64,000 nt of DNA from Dulcicalothrix desertica PCC 7102 (GCF_003991905.1 NZ_RSCL01000005.1:124001-188000), one strand, 5' to 3'; counted from the stretch's first letter, positions 17,601 through 26,758 are shown. Made by a program: numbers and translations. Notes: generated from the sequence alone by a model not told the origin.

Positions 17601-20600
17601 ATGATGGAGGCAAAGCCAGTTAGTCCTAATAACCTCTTCTCTTCTGAAGGTGAAATGGTGGGGCTTGTGCAGAATAAGGATTGGGCTGCAACACCACTCG
17701 GTTCAAAGGAAAACTGGCCACAAAGTTTACGAACTGCTGTAGATATTTGTTTGTATTCACGGTTCCCAATGGTAATTTGGTGGGGACGAGAACTTGTTTT
17801 AATTTACAACGACGCTTGGCGCCCAATTCTTGGTCCAATTAAGCACCCCAAAGCATTAGGCAAACCCGGATACGAGATGTGGCAAGAAGCTTGGGACATT
17901 ATTGGAGCGCAACTCAACGGTGTATTAAATACAGGGCAAGCTACATGGTCTGATGATTTATACTTACCTATAAATCGGTTTGGTTTTATAGAAGAATGTT
18001 ATTTTACTTATTCTTACAGTCCTATTCTTATAGAAACAGGAGAAGTTGGAGGAGTATTTACTGCTGTTACGGAAACTACCGAGCGTGTAATTGGTGAGCG
18101 ACATTTACGAACATTACGCGAACTTGGCGCCAATACATCCAAAGCAAAAACTGTTGAGGAAGCTTGCAAGTTTGCTGTTAATACTTTATCTCATAATCCT
18201 TACGATATTCCTTTTGCTTTGTTGTACTTAGTAGAAGAAATTGAAACGGCAACATTTGCGCGTATTGTTGGTGCGGTAGGGATTGAGACGGGATGTGATG
18301 CAAGTCCAACACAAGTAGATTTAACACAAAATCAAAGCAGTGATGTTTGGAACCTTGCAGAAGTTTGTCAAACTTGCGAAGCGGTAATTATAGATGATTT
18401 AGCATCTAAATTTGATGCAATACCTTCGAGTGTCTGGAGTACACCGCCGAATTCTTGTATTGTAATGCCAATTGCTCAATCGGGACAAAAAAAGCAGCTA
18501 GCTGGATTGCTAGTTATGGGTATTAGTCCCCAGCGCAGTATGGATGACACTTACCAAAGATTTTTTGAATTAGTAGCTAACAATGTAGCAACTGCAATTG
18601 CCAACGCTTCGGCATATGAAGCAGAAAAGAGACGCGCGGAAGTGTTAGCAGAATTAGATAAAGCTAAAACAACTTTTTTTAGTAATGTTAGTCACGAATT
18701 CCGAACTCCACTGACATTAATGCTATCTCCGTTAGAAGACATGGTGGCAGAAGATGCAGAACTTACGCAACAGCAAAGACAAATATTGGAATTAGTTCAT
18801 CGTAATGGCTTACGTTTACTGAAACTCGTTAATACGCTGCTTGATTTTTCTCGTATCGAAGCAGGACGAGTACAAGCAGTGTATGACAAAACTGACTTAG
18901 CAACGCTGACAAGAGAACTAGCAAGTGTATTTCGTTCTGCTATTGAAAAAGCGGGACTACAGCTAATAATCAATTGCCCACAATACATTGAAGCATATGT
19001 AGACCAACAGATGTGGGAAAAAGTCGTTTTAAACTTGATTTCTAATGCTTTTAAATTTACCTTTGTAGGAGAAATTGAAGTTGCGCTGCACGCTATTGGT
19101 GACAATATTGAACTAAAAGTGCGCGATACTGGTATTGGTATTCCAACTACAGAACTACCACATTTATTTGAGCGATTTTACCGTGTTGAAGGCGCCAAAG
19201 GACGTTCTTTAGAAGGGTCAGGAATTGGGCTATCACTAGTACAAGAATTAGTCAAGCTGCACGGTGGCAATATTTATGTAGAAAGCATTGTAGATAAAGG
19301 CACTTGTTTTACAGTATCAATCAAGAGAGGGTATGCCCATTTACCTGCTGACCGTATCGGTGCAACTAGTACACTTGCCTCAACTGCTTTAGGCGCCACA
19401 CCTTATGTCGAGGAAGCTTTACGCTGGCTACCTCAAACACTCCAAAAAGTGGAAAGTGTAGAGACCGAATTAATTCGGTCTGTACAAGTGCTGAGTCAAC
19501 TACAAACCATTCGTAGAGACGTGATTAATCACGTCTCTACTCAGCACTCAGCACTCAACACTCAACACTCGAAGCGCATTTTGCTTGCAGATGACAATGC
19601 GGATATGCGTGAATATGTCAAGCGTTTATTAGAAGAAAATTATATAGTAGAAGTTGTAGGAGATGGGATAGAAGCTTTAGCTGCGATTCGTCAACAAGTT
19701 CCTGATTTAGTTCTGACAGATATAATGATGCCGGGACTTGATGGTTTTGGGTTATTGCGAGAACTAAGAGCAAACCCTGATACTACAGATATTCCAATTA
19801 TTATGTTATCAGCGCGTGCGGGTGAAGAGTCGCGCGTTGAAGGTATGGAAGCTGGAGCAGATGATTATTTAGTGAAGCCATTCTCAGCTCGTGAACTAAA
19901 AGCGCGCGTTGCAGCAACTTTGAAATTAGCTCAGTTACGCAAAGAAGCATTAATACGTGAACAAGCATTGCGTCAACAAAGTGAAGAGACTTATAACCAG
20001 CTTATATCTCTTTTAGAAAATATGAGCGATGCATATATTGCTGTAGACAAAGAGTGGCGAGTAGTCTATCAAAATGCAGCAGCCGAACGTATCAATGCTA
20101 AACCCCGCACAGAGGTACTAGGTAAAACTCACTGGGAGGAATGGGCGCCTTCGGTTGGTACAAATGTAGAATATCAGTATAGGTGGGCAATGGAGCATCA
20201 AGTTCCAGTCCACTTTGAACACCATTATTATCTGCCAACTGTTTACGATGTTTGGCTAGAAATTCATGCTTATCCTAGCGAGAGCGGATTAAGTATTTTT
20301 TATCGAGATATTACCGAGCGTAAGCAAGCAGAACAGGAACGCGAACGTTTATTGCAACAAGAGCAAGCAGCACGGGCGGAAGCTGAAGCAGCAAACCGAA
20401 TTAAAGATGAATTTTTAGCAGTGTTATCTCACGAGTTACGCTCACCTCTCAACCCAATTCTTGGTTGGGCAAAATTATTACAAACCCGTAAATTTGACGA
20501 AGCAGCTTTAAAAAGTGCGCTTTCAACAATTGAACGTAATGCCAAGTTACAAGCGCAACTTATCGAAGACTTACTTGATGTTTCACGAATTTTACAAGGT

Positions 20601-21515
20601 AAACTTAGCCTGAATATGGTTAGTGTTAACTTGATACCTGTTATTGAGGCAGCACTCGAAACCGTGCGTTTAGCAGCAGAAGCTAAAAATATTTGTATAG
20701 TAACGCAGTTTGACTCAATTGGACAAGTTCTAGGTGATGCTGGACGTTTGCAACAAATTATTTGGAACCTTCTATCTAATGCCGTCAAATTCACGCCCCC
20801 TACTGGACAAATTAAAATTTGTTTAGAATGTGTAGAGAATCAAGCTCAAATTTCAGTTAGCGATAATGGTAAAGGTATTAGTGCAGACTTTTTACCTTAC
20901 GTATTTGAACACTTCCGTCAAGAAGATAGTGCCACAACCCGAAAATTTGGCGGTCTGGGACTAGGGTTAGCAATTGTTAAGTATTTAGTTGAATTGCATG
21001 GTGGAACAGTTAAGGCAGAAAGTCTGGGTGAAGGACTTGGCGCCACTTTTATAGTTAGATTACCTGTGATACAAAATTTAACAAAAACCGAAGAAATAAA
21101 TATGAACTTATTAGATACTCCTTCAAATACCCTGCCTCTTGCAGGTAAAAATATTCTTATCGTAGATGACGATACAGACAATCTTGAATTTTTTAGCTTT
21201 ATCTTAGAAGAGTATGGAGCTACTGTTACAACAGTGTCATCAGGAACCGAAGCTTTACAATTACTATCACATTCTCAGCCCGATATTTTACTCAGCGATA
21301 TTGGCATGGCAGAAATGGATGGGTATATGTTAATACAAGAAATACGGACTAGGGAAAAAGAGAAAAATATACAACAAATACCAGCAATTGCATTAACAGC
21401 TTATGCTGGTGAAATGAATCAGCAGCAAGCATTAACAGCAGGTTTTCAATATCACATTGCTAAACCTGTAGACTCAGAAGAATTACTCGAAGCTATTTGT
21501 AAATTACTATCTTGA
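17601..21515 (+). CDS. Hybrid histidine kinase with two kinase and two receiver domains
   Basis: The 1304-residue cytoplasmic protein has, in order: an N-terminal PAS-like region (to about 160), a GAF-like region (170-335), kinase core 1 (SHEFRTPLTL near 365, NLISNAF near 478, RDTGIGIP near 512), receiver 1 (ILLADDN near 657, DIMMPG, KPFS), PAS (SLLENMSDAYIAVD near 810, ending YRDITERK), kinase core 2 (SHELRSPLNP near 942, NLLSNAVKFTP, SDNGKGIS) and receiver 2 (ILIVDDD near 1184, LLSDIGMAEMDG, AKPVDS). Both kinase and receiver sets look intact. No transmembrane helix, so it senses an internal or bound signal. A palindromic repeat is embedded in the linker before receiver 1. Confidence 0.93.
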   Translation: MMEAKPVSPNNLFSSEGEMVGLVQNKDWAATPLGSKENWPQSLRTAVDICLYSRFPMVIWWGRELVLIYNDAWRPILGPIKHPKALGKPGYEMWQEAWDIIGAQLNGVLNTGQATWSDDLYLPINRFGFIEECYFTYSYSPILIETGEVGGVFTAVTETTERVIGERHLRTLRELGANTSKAKTVEEACKFAVNTLSHNPYDIPFALLYLVEEIETATFARIVGAVGIETGCDASPTQVDLTQNQSSDVWNLAEVCQTCEAVIIDDLASKFDAIPSSVWSTPPNSCIVMPIAQSGQKKQLAGLLVMGISPQRSMDDTYQRFFELVANNVATAIANASAYEAEKRRAEVLAELDKAKTTFFSNVSHEFRTPLTLMLSPLEDMVAEDAELTQQQRQILELVHRNGLRLLKLVNTLLDFSRIEAGRVQAVYDKTDLATLTRELASVFRSAIEKAGLQLIINCPQYIEAYVDQQMWEKVVLNLISNAFKFTFVGEIEVALHAIGDNIELKVRDTGIGIPTTELPHLFERFYRVEGAKGRSLEGSGIGLSLVQELVKLHGGNIYVESIVDKGTCFTVSIKRGYAHLPADRIGATSTLASTALGATPYVEEALRWLPQTLQKVESVETELIRSVQVLSQLQTIRRDVINHVSTQHSALNTQHSKRILLADDNADMREYVKRLLEENYIVEVVGDGIEALAAIRQQVPDLVLTDIMMPGLDGFGLLRELRANPDTTDIPIIMLSARAGEESRVEGMEAGADDYLVKPFSARELKARVAATLKLAQLRKEALIREQALRQQSEETYNQLISLLENMSDAYIAVDKEWRVVYQNAAAERINAKPRTEVLGKTHWEEWAPSVGTNVEYQYRWAMEHQVPVHFEHHYYLPTVYDVWLEIHAYPSESGLSIFYRDITERKQAEQERERLLQQEQAARAEAEAANRIKDEFLAVLSHELRSPLNPILGWAKLLQTRKFDEAALKSALSTIERNAKLQAQLIEDLLDVSRILQGKLSLNMVSVNLIPVIEAALETVRLAAEAKNICIVTQFDSIGQVLGDAGRLQQIIWNLLSNAVKFTPPTGQIKICLECVENQAQISVSDNGKGISADFLPYVFEHFRQEDSATTRKFGGLGLGLAIVKYLVELHGGTVKAESLGEGLGATFIVRLPVIQNLTKTEEINMNLLDTPSNTLPLAGKNILIVDDDTDNLEFFSFILEEYGATVTTVSSGTEALQLLSHSQPDILLSDIGMAEMDGYMLIQEIRTREKEKNIQQIPAIALTAYAGEMNQQQALTAGFQYHIAKPVDSEELLEAICKLLS
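19513..19540. repeat. GTAGAGACG palindrome variant inside a coding sequence
   Basis: A perfect 28-bp palindrome with the same GTAGAGACG arms as the intergenic family but core TGATTAATCA. It is in frame and encodes RRDVINHVST. It is followed by a short run of CAGCACTCA / CAACACTCA repeats encoding QHSALNTQHS. Together they form the linker between kinase core 1 and receiver 1 of the hybrid kinase. Confidence 0.9.
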
Positions 21516-21904
21516 TATATTTAAGTTTGTTTAAGTTTTATTAAGGGACGGGCAAGGATGCCCATCCCACAAGAGAAAAATAAATTCAAATTACTACAGC
21601 TTTGTGCAAACCAGTAGTACCGTTTTTGGTGGTTTCAAGTGCAGGCGCCACGAGTACTACTGGTTAAAACTGTAGGTTGGGTGGAGGAACGGAACCTAAC
21701 AAATGGTTTTGATGTTACTTGAAGAAAGCACAGTCAGGATTCAAGCTTGCAACTAGTACTACTGGTTAAGAGTCTACCAGTAGTACTGTTTGATATGTTT
21801 ACTTGACAGGCGCCTTTCTGGTGGTACTACTGGTTGAGGATATGTTGGGTTACGCAAAGCCTCCACCCAACCTACAATTTCAAGCAGTAGTACTGGCAAA
21901 TATT
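21516..21904. promoter_or_regulatory. Repeat-rich region with six CAGTAGTAC motifs before the SDR gene
   Basis: About 390 bp without a convincing gene. It holds six copies of AACCAGTAGTACT or its reverse complement AGTACTACTGGTT, at 21610-21620, 21653-21665, 21754-21766, 21776-21787, 21823-21835 and 21885-21894. It also contains a GGGACGGGCAAGGATGCCC-type repeat (21543-21573) and two copies of a GGTTGGGTGGAGG-type repeat in opposite orientation (21672-21700 and 21843-21875). The frame of the SDR gene is open through part of this region but is not likely translated. Confidence 0.7.
21543..21573. repeat. GGGCAGGGATGCCC-type dispersed palindrome, copy 1
   Basis: Sequence AAGGGACGGGCAAGGATG followed by CCCATCCCACAAG. 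Related copies are at 26373-26400 (reverse orientation) and 33242-33272. It is imperfectly palindromic and lies just after the hybrid kinase stop. Confidence 0.8.
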
Positions 21905-22672
21905 ATGATTACTTTCGATTTCCAAGGAACAAAAGTATTAGTTACAGGTGCCTCGCGAGGAATAGGGGAAGCAATAGCAACAGGTTTTGCAAGAAGTGGT
22001 GCCCGTGTAGCAGTTCACTATCATCAGCAGTATGATGTTGCTGAAAGTGTGTGTAATTCTTTGGAAGGTACGGGACATATTACAGTTGGAGCAGACCTTG
22101 GCAACCCTGTAGCAGTTGAGGAAATGGTGACTTCGACGTTAAATGAATTTGGGCAAATTGATATTTTGGTTAATAATGCAGGTATTTATCAAGAGCATCC
22201 TTTGAATCAAACCAGTTATGAAGATTGGCAAACAGTATGGCAACAAACTATAAATGTTAACTTAATAGGCGCCGCGAATGTTTCGTATTGTGTAGCAAAA
22301 CATATGATAGAACAACGCAGTGGACGGATTATTAATATAACTTCACGTGGTGCATTTAGAGGAGAACCAACAGCTACTGCATATGGCGCCAGTAAAGCTG
22401 CTCTTAATTCTTTGAGTCAATCATTAGCTCAATACTTGGCGCCTTATAATATATTTGTGACAGCAGTAGCTCCAGGTTATGTAGAAACCGAAATGTCGCG
22501 TGCAGTTTTAGAAAGTCCAGCAGGGGATTTTATTAGACAACAAAGTCCATTAAATCGTGTTGCATATCCTGAAGAAATTGCACACACAGTTTTGTTTTTA
22601 GCTTCACCAGGTTCTGAGTTTATAACAGGTAATATTGTTGATGTGAATGGCGCCAGTTATTTACGCTCGTAA
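21905..22672 (+). CDS. Short-chain dehydrogenase/reductase (SDR)
   Basis: From the ATG at 21905 (MITFDFQGTKVLVTGASRGI) this is a 255-residue classical SDR: NAD(P)-binding TGASRGIG near residue 13, VNNAGIY near residue 90, catalytic Ser in ITSRGAF and the YxxxK pair in YGASKAAL near residue 160, and a C-terminal GSEFITGNIVDVNGASYL. It reduces or oxidises a carbonyl/hydroxyl substrate; FabG-like length, but substrate unknown. A 34-codon upstream extension in frame is composed of repeat-derived sequence and is rejected as coding. Confidence 0.9.
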   Translation: MITFDFQGTKVLVTGASRGIGEAIATGFARSGARVAVHYHQQYDVAESVCNSLEGTGHITVGADLGNPVAVEEMVTSTLNEFGQIDILVNNAGIYQEHPLNQTSYEDWQTVWQQTINVNLIGAANVSYCVAKHMIEQRSGRIINITSRGAFRGEPTATAYGASKAALNSLSQSLAQYLAPYNIFVTAVAPGYVETEMSRAVLESPAGDFIRQQSPLNRVAYPEEIAHTVLFLASPGSEFITGNIVDVNGASYLRS

Positions 22673-22761
22673 TTATGGCGCTCTAGCAATCAATACCTTT
22701 AAAAAATAGTATTATAGAAGAGAATAGGCGTTATAGTAACTCTACAAGGAGGGTCGAATCA

Positions 22762-23253
22762 ATGCTAATTGCACCAAACGAAGAAAAGATGTGGGAAGAA
22801 CAGCCCATAAAATACAATATTAGCAAAGTGGATGAGATGTATAGTGATGTTAAGATAGATACCAACTATTTAAAAGCAAAAAGAAGAATACTTAACGAAA
22901 GAGGCCGTCAGAAGCTTCCAGGATTTTTAGAAGCGCTAAAAAATCGTGATTATATAGATTTAGAACTCTTCGCTCAGGTCAGCAATTTCTGGGATGTAAA
23001 AAAGCAATCTAGGCTGATAGAGTCGATATTAATTAATATTACAATACCACCAATTATTCTTTTTGAGAAAAGGTATGGGTATAAATCTTATGAATTGATA
23101 GATGGAAGGCAGAGAATTATAGCTATTCGTGATTTTTACAATAACAAGTACCAATTGAACGGACTTGAATTTTTGTATGAATTTGAAGGATGCACTTATA
23201 GAGAACTTCCTATTGAAATTAGAAGAAATTTGGACAACCATTCGATATCATAG
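22762..23253 (+). CDS. DUF262 (ParB/GmrS-like) domain protein, truncated
   Basis: The 163-residue product matches the N-terminal DUF262 domain: SRLIESILINITIPPIILFE, then ELIDGRQRIIAIRDFYNNK near residue 111 (the DGQQR nucleotide-binding motif with a Gln-to-Arg change) and LNGLEF. DUF262 proteins include GmrS-type modified-DNA restriction subunits and other anti-phage or nucleic-acid proteins, usually much longer. Here the frame ends at a TAG just after RRNLDNHSIS, where homologues continue. A GGAGGG ribosome-binding site lies 10 bp before the ATG, so the truncated protein could be made. Confidence 0.75.
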   Translation: MLIAPNEEKMWEEQPIKYNISKVDEMYSDVKIDTNYLKAKRRILNERGRQKLPGFLEALKNRDYIDLELFAQVSNFWDVKKQSRLIESILINITIPPIILFEKRYGYKSYELIDGRQRIIAIRDFYNNKYQLNGLEFLYEFEGCTYRELPIEIRRNLDNHSIS

Positions 23254-23445
23254 GCAACTAGTTTATCAGTCGGAGCAAGTCTTTTCCTTGTTAAAGAAGA
23301 AATATCTTACTGTCAACCAGCAACTATTGTCAGTATAAGAATTAATAACAGTCCAGTAGAACAGGTACAAACAACAGATGGAATGGAAGTTGGGCTAAAA
23401 TTTGATATAGATGCAAAAATTGGATGGCGCCTATATCAAATATAG
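23254..23445 (+). pseudogene. In-frame continuation after the DUF262 stop, gene fragment
   Basis: Directly after the TAG at 23251-23253 the same frame stays open for 63 codons. Its product, with ATIVSIRINNSPVEQV and TDGMEVGLKFDIDAKIG, does not look like DUF262 but like a small beta-barrel stretch reminiscent of EF-Tu domain 2-type sequences. It has no good start codon. I read it as the remnant of another gene joined by deletion; the family assignment is tentative. Confidence 0.45.
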
Positions 23446-23526
23446 TCTGTAAAATCATGTTAATTCCCAAAAATAAAATGGGCAGAATAATAATACAGCT
23501 TTAATAAACTATTTGTATAAAATTTT

Positions 23527-26058
23527 ATGGACGAACAGCTTATTGCTGCGATTGAGTCGGGTGATATCCAGCGTGTGAGAGAATTACTTGAAGCAGGCGC
23601 CAATCCGAATGCGAAAAAGGGTGGTAACACAGCATATCAACTTGTGCCTCATGGTAGAGATGATATTAAATGCACGCTTATTGAAGCTGGCGCCAACGAC
23701 GCATCACTTCGACACTCGCTTGTTTGGGCAGTTGGGACACGTCGAGTTGAAACGGTAAAAGCTCTAATTCAAAGAGGCGCCAATGTTAATATGGCATCTG
23801 TTGGTTTGGGAAGTCCACTTCAATCTGCTGCAAGAGAAGGTAGTTTAGAAATCGTTGATGTGTTAATTGCAGCTGGTGCTGATGTTGATGATGGCAATTC
23901 AATCTCAACTCCTTTATTAACAGCGATTGAGGAAGGACATTTTGACATAGCCCTTAAACTGATTAATAACGGCGCCAATCCAAACCAAACAGCTACATAT
24001 GCTAAAGTTCCACCAATTGGAATAGCAGCAGTACAAGGTTCACCATCCGTAATTCGTGCCCTTTTAGCTGCTGGTGCAGATGTTAATGCTTTAATAAATC
24101 AAATTACTATTAATCAAGCAAAAATTCGTAATTCAACTGGCGCCGCATTAAAATCAGCGTTTGAGATGTTAGAAACAGCAGGCAAAGCTATCGAAAAACT
24201 CGACGCAGTTGAAACAGAAACATCGCTATCTGAAGTTAACGAAGTAGTAGAATCAGTTGATATTGCCGCAAATCGAGCCAAATTATCAAGTAATAACATT
24301 CCTCAGCCAGAAAATGCAGTTGATACATTTCCTGTAATTTTAGCAGCACGTTGTGGTCATGCAGAAGCGTTGACTGTTCTTATGGAAGCAGGCGCCGACC
24401 CCTACTGTAAAGATGGAGAAGGATTATCAGCTTACGAATGGGCAGGACGAAACGAACATTCACGCATTCTGGAAGTTTTGCGACGATTTGGTGTAGATGG
24501 AACAAGAGTAGACAAAAATGAAAATTTAATACTAGCTGCTGAACAAGGAGATGTAGCTACTGTTAGCGAGTGGTTAACACAAGGTGCTGATATCAACGCA
24601 CGCGACCAAAGACGCAAAACTAAAAATAGTACACCTTTGATGTTAGCTGCTGCCTGTGGACATATAGAAGTTGTTGAGGCACTACTGCAAGCTGGCGCCA
24701 ATCCGAATTTAAGTGATGTAGGAGACGAGACAGCCAAAACTCCATTAACTTTGTTTGGGCAATTTAAGCCTGAAACTATTGCTGCTATAGGGTATCGTCT
24801 GGGCAGAACACCACTAATACTAGCTGTTAATAATTTAGCAATTTTACAAAGGCTTCTAAGTGGAGGCGCCGAACTAAATACTCAAGATGCATTGGGTTAC
24901 ACAGCTTTACACCTTGCTTGCCAAGATGGAAGTGTTGAAGTAGTTAGAGAATTAATCAATGCAGGAGCAGATGTCAACATTACAAACCATTACAAAGAAA
25001 CAATATTATTTCGCCCAGCACAAAAATGTAACCTTGAGTTGATTAAATTACTTATCGAAACAGATGTAGATGTCAACGCTGTTTCTAGTTCGGGAGAAAC
25101 CGCTTTAGCATTAGTTGCTGGCGCCACTTGTAATATTACAGCACAAGTACTAGAAGCAGTAGAATTTTTAATCGCAGCAGGCGCCGACCCTAACTTACCG
25201 AACTGTTCTATGACCCCACTTGCTCAAGCTGCGAGTCAAGGATATTTGAGCGTTATGCAGCGTTTATTAGATGCTGGGACAAGGATAGAACTTTGCACTA
25301 ATAATGGTTATACAGCATTTGATATGGCTGATTTATACGGAAGAGAAGAAGCGTTAGAATTTCTCGAACAACGTGCTGGTGATTTTAGCTGGAAAAGCCG
25401 TTGGAATAGTGATGACTCATATAATGAAGATAACAAGAATGACGAAGATGACGAAAATGAGGAAGACGATGAAGATAAGGGTTGGGATATTGAACTAGCT
25501 CAACCAGACTTTACAGAAGCAGCTAAAAACCCCGAATATCAAAAAGCAGTTGCAGAATTAGGTGAAATTTGTGGTAGCCAACCAGTACCCATGTATGATG
25601 ATTTTCCTGGCTACTTTCAAGTGCATGTTAACACCAAACGGCGCCGTGATATCAAAACAGAACAATTACAACAACAGTTTTTGCAATGTGGTTGCTTTGT
25701 CTATGAACCTAACAAATACTTTGATGGGGAAGGACCTAAGAAACTTTGTATTTTACCAACTACAAATAAATATGATGTAATTGCCTTACATCAAACCAAC
25801 GGCTGTAATTATGGCATAAGTCCAAGTTCTGTTGTTCAATGGCTACGGGAACTTGAAGCCGAACAACCGTTTATTTTAACGCTTATAGCTCATGATACTT
25901 TAGAAGGACGCTTCCTTACACCAATTAAAGACCCAGAAGAACTTGCCACAAGGATGTATGATTTTTGTTCTGATATTGTTGACCAAGGTTGTGGTTCAGT
26001 TGAAAACTTAGTTGAGAGATTGCGCTCAAGCGACTATCTTTACTTCTGGTGGGATTAA
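23527..26058 (+). CDS. Ankyrin-repeat protein with C-terminal DUF4253 domain
   Basis: The 843-residue protein carries about a dozen and a half ankyrin repeats (residues 1-620; typical unit TPLMLAAACGHIEVVEALLQ, AGAN). A strongly acidic linker (NEDNKNDEDDENEEDDEDKG) lies near residues 630-655. The C-terminal 180 residues match DUF4253: LCILPTTNKYDVIALHQTNG, WLRELEAEQPFILTL, GRFLTPIKDPEELATRMYDF and the terminal YLYFWWD. Ankyrin repeats bind proteins; DUF4253 has no known activity. No signal peptide. Many repeats encode their GA(N/D) turn with the GGCGCC motif, so the gene is dense in that site. Confidence 0.9.
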   Translation: MDEQLIAAIESGDIQRVRELLEAGANPNAKKGGNTAYQLVPHGRDDIKCTLIEAGANDASLRHSLVWAVGTRRVETVKALIQRGANVNMASVGLGSPLQSAAREGSLEIVDVLIAAGADVDDGNSISTPLLTAIEEGHFDIALKLINNGANPNQTATYAKVPPIGIAAVQGSPSVIRALLAAGADVNALINQITINQAKIRNSTGAALKSAFEMLETAGKAIEKLDAVETETSLSEVNEVVESVDIAANRAKLSSNNIPQPENAVDTFPVILAARCGHAEALTVLMEAGADPYCKDGEGLSAYEWAGRNEHSRILEVLRRFGVDGTRVDKNENLILAAEQGDVATVSEWLTQGADINARDQRRKTKNSTPLMLAAACGHIEVVEALLQAGANPNLSDVGDETAKTPLTLFGQFKPETIAAIGYRLGRTPLILAVNNLAILQRLLSGGAELNTQDALGYTALHLACQDGSVEVVRELINAGADVNITNHYKETILFRPAQKCNLELIKLLIETDVDVNAVSSSGETALALVAGATCNITAQVLEAVEFLIAAGADPNLPNCSMTPLAQAASQGYLSVMQRLLDAGTRIELCTNNGYTAFDMADLYGREEALEFLEQRAGDFSWKSRWNSDDSYNEDNKNDEDDENEEDDEDKGWDIELAQPDFTEAAKNPEYQKAVAELGEICGSQPVPMYDDFPGYFQVHVNTKRRRDIKTEQLQQQFLQCGCFVYEPNKYFDGEGPKKLCILPTTNKYDVIALHQTNGCNYGISPSSVVQWLRELEAEQPFILTLIAHDTLEGRFLTPIKDPEELATRMYDFCSDIVDQGCGSVENLVERLRSSDYLYFWWD

Positions 26059-26087
26059 TTTTTCGTAGCATATACAATATATACAAT

Positions 26088-26115
26088 GTGGAGACGTTAC
26101 ATGTAACGTCTCTAC
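26088..26115. repeat. GTAGAGACG palindrome, copy 3
   Basis: A 28-bp palindrome with core TTACATGTAA and one mismatch in the left arm (GTGGAGACG). It sits between the ankyrin gene and a convergent small gene and may end both transcripts. Confidence 0.88.
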
Positions 26116-26140
26116 ATATATTGAAAATCAACAAAGATTA

Positions 26141-26332
26141 TTAAATAGGTATAAAATAATTACTAGGGTATAAATAATCCTCACCTGATTCGTCAACTAC
26201 TCGAATCATTTGATATTGAGAAGCTTTAAAATCAAAGATTATTTGATAAATTTTCTGTATTCGTAAAGAAGCTTGATACTCTTTGTTATTGATACAAAGA
26301 ACAAATTGATTTTGATTATTAGCTTGCGGCAT
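26141..26332 (-). CDS. Small conserved hypothetical protein
   Basis: A 63-residue cytoplasmic protein: LCINNKEYQASLRIQKIYQI followed by RVVDESGEDYLYPSNYF. I recognise this ESGEDYLYP pattern from small conserved hypothetical proteins of cyanobacteria and other bacteria, but no function is assigned. It converges on the ankyrin gene and is divergent from azlD. Confidence 0.7.
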   Translation of the reverse strand: MPQANNQNQFVLCINNKEYQASLRIQKIYQIIFDFKASQYQMIRVVDESGEDYLYPSNYFIPI

Positions 26333-26372
26333 AACTGATTCTATAAAAATGTTTCATTGTGTGTATCTAACT

Positions 26373-26400
26373 CTTGTGGAACGGGCATCCCTGCCCGTCT
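26373..26400. repeat. GGGCAGGGATGCCC-type dispersed palindrome, copy 2
   Basis: Reverse-orientation copy (CTTGTGGAACGGGCATCCC then TGCCCGTCT) of the element at 21543 and 33242. It lies in the leader of azlD. Confidence 0.8.
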
Positions 26401-26470
26401 TTTCTTTGATTTTATATGCAAAATAACTGACTATACCAATAAATTATATGAATTTTTTCTTATTGTTGGA

Positions 26471-26758
26471 ATGGCAATAGTAACATTTATTATCCGCTAT
26501 CCTGTGTTAGGAGTCAGCGCGCGGATTAAAATGGCGCCACAGTTCATCCAAATTCTTCGTTATGTTCCACCCGCAGTTTTGACGGCAATTATTGCTCCTG
26601 CAGTACTCATACCTACAGGTGATAAAATAGATATTATTACTAATCCTCGATTAATAGGAGCAATTGCTGCATTCGTTGTAGGTATTTGGCGCCAAAATCT
26701 TTTATTAACGATTTGTGTCGGAATGATAGTGTTTTTGATTTGTCAGTTGTATATGTAA
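26471..26758 (+). CDS. azlD: AzlD-family branched-chain amino acid exporter subunit
   Basis: The product (95 residues from the in-frame ATG) has VTFIIRYPVLGVSARIKM, LRYVPPAVLTAIIAPAVLIP and three to four membrane helices, which is the AzlD family. AzlD works with AzlC to export branched-chain amino acids or analogues; no azlC is adjacent. A better family start would be the ATG at 26448 (M-N-F-F-L), but that is one base out of frame across a run of six T. Translation from 26471, an alternative start, or a one-base indel are all possible. Confidence 0.8.
   Translation: MAIVTFIIRYPVLGVSARIKMAPQFIQILRYVPPAVLTAIIAPAVLIPTGDKIDIITNPRLIGAIAAFVVGIWRQNLLLTICVGMIVFLICQLYM

Noticed and set aside
21803-21904. 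N-terminal extension of the SDR gene
   Set aside because: The 34 extra codons are made of dispersed repeats and precede the natural MITFDF start just before the nucleotide-binding motif.
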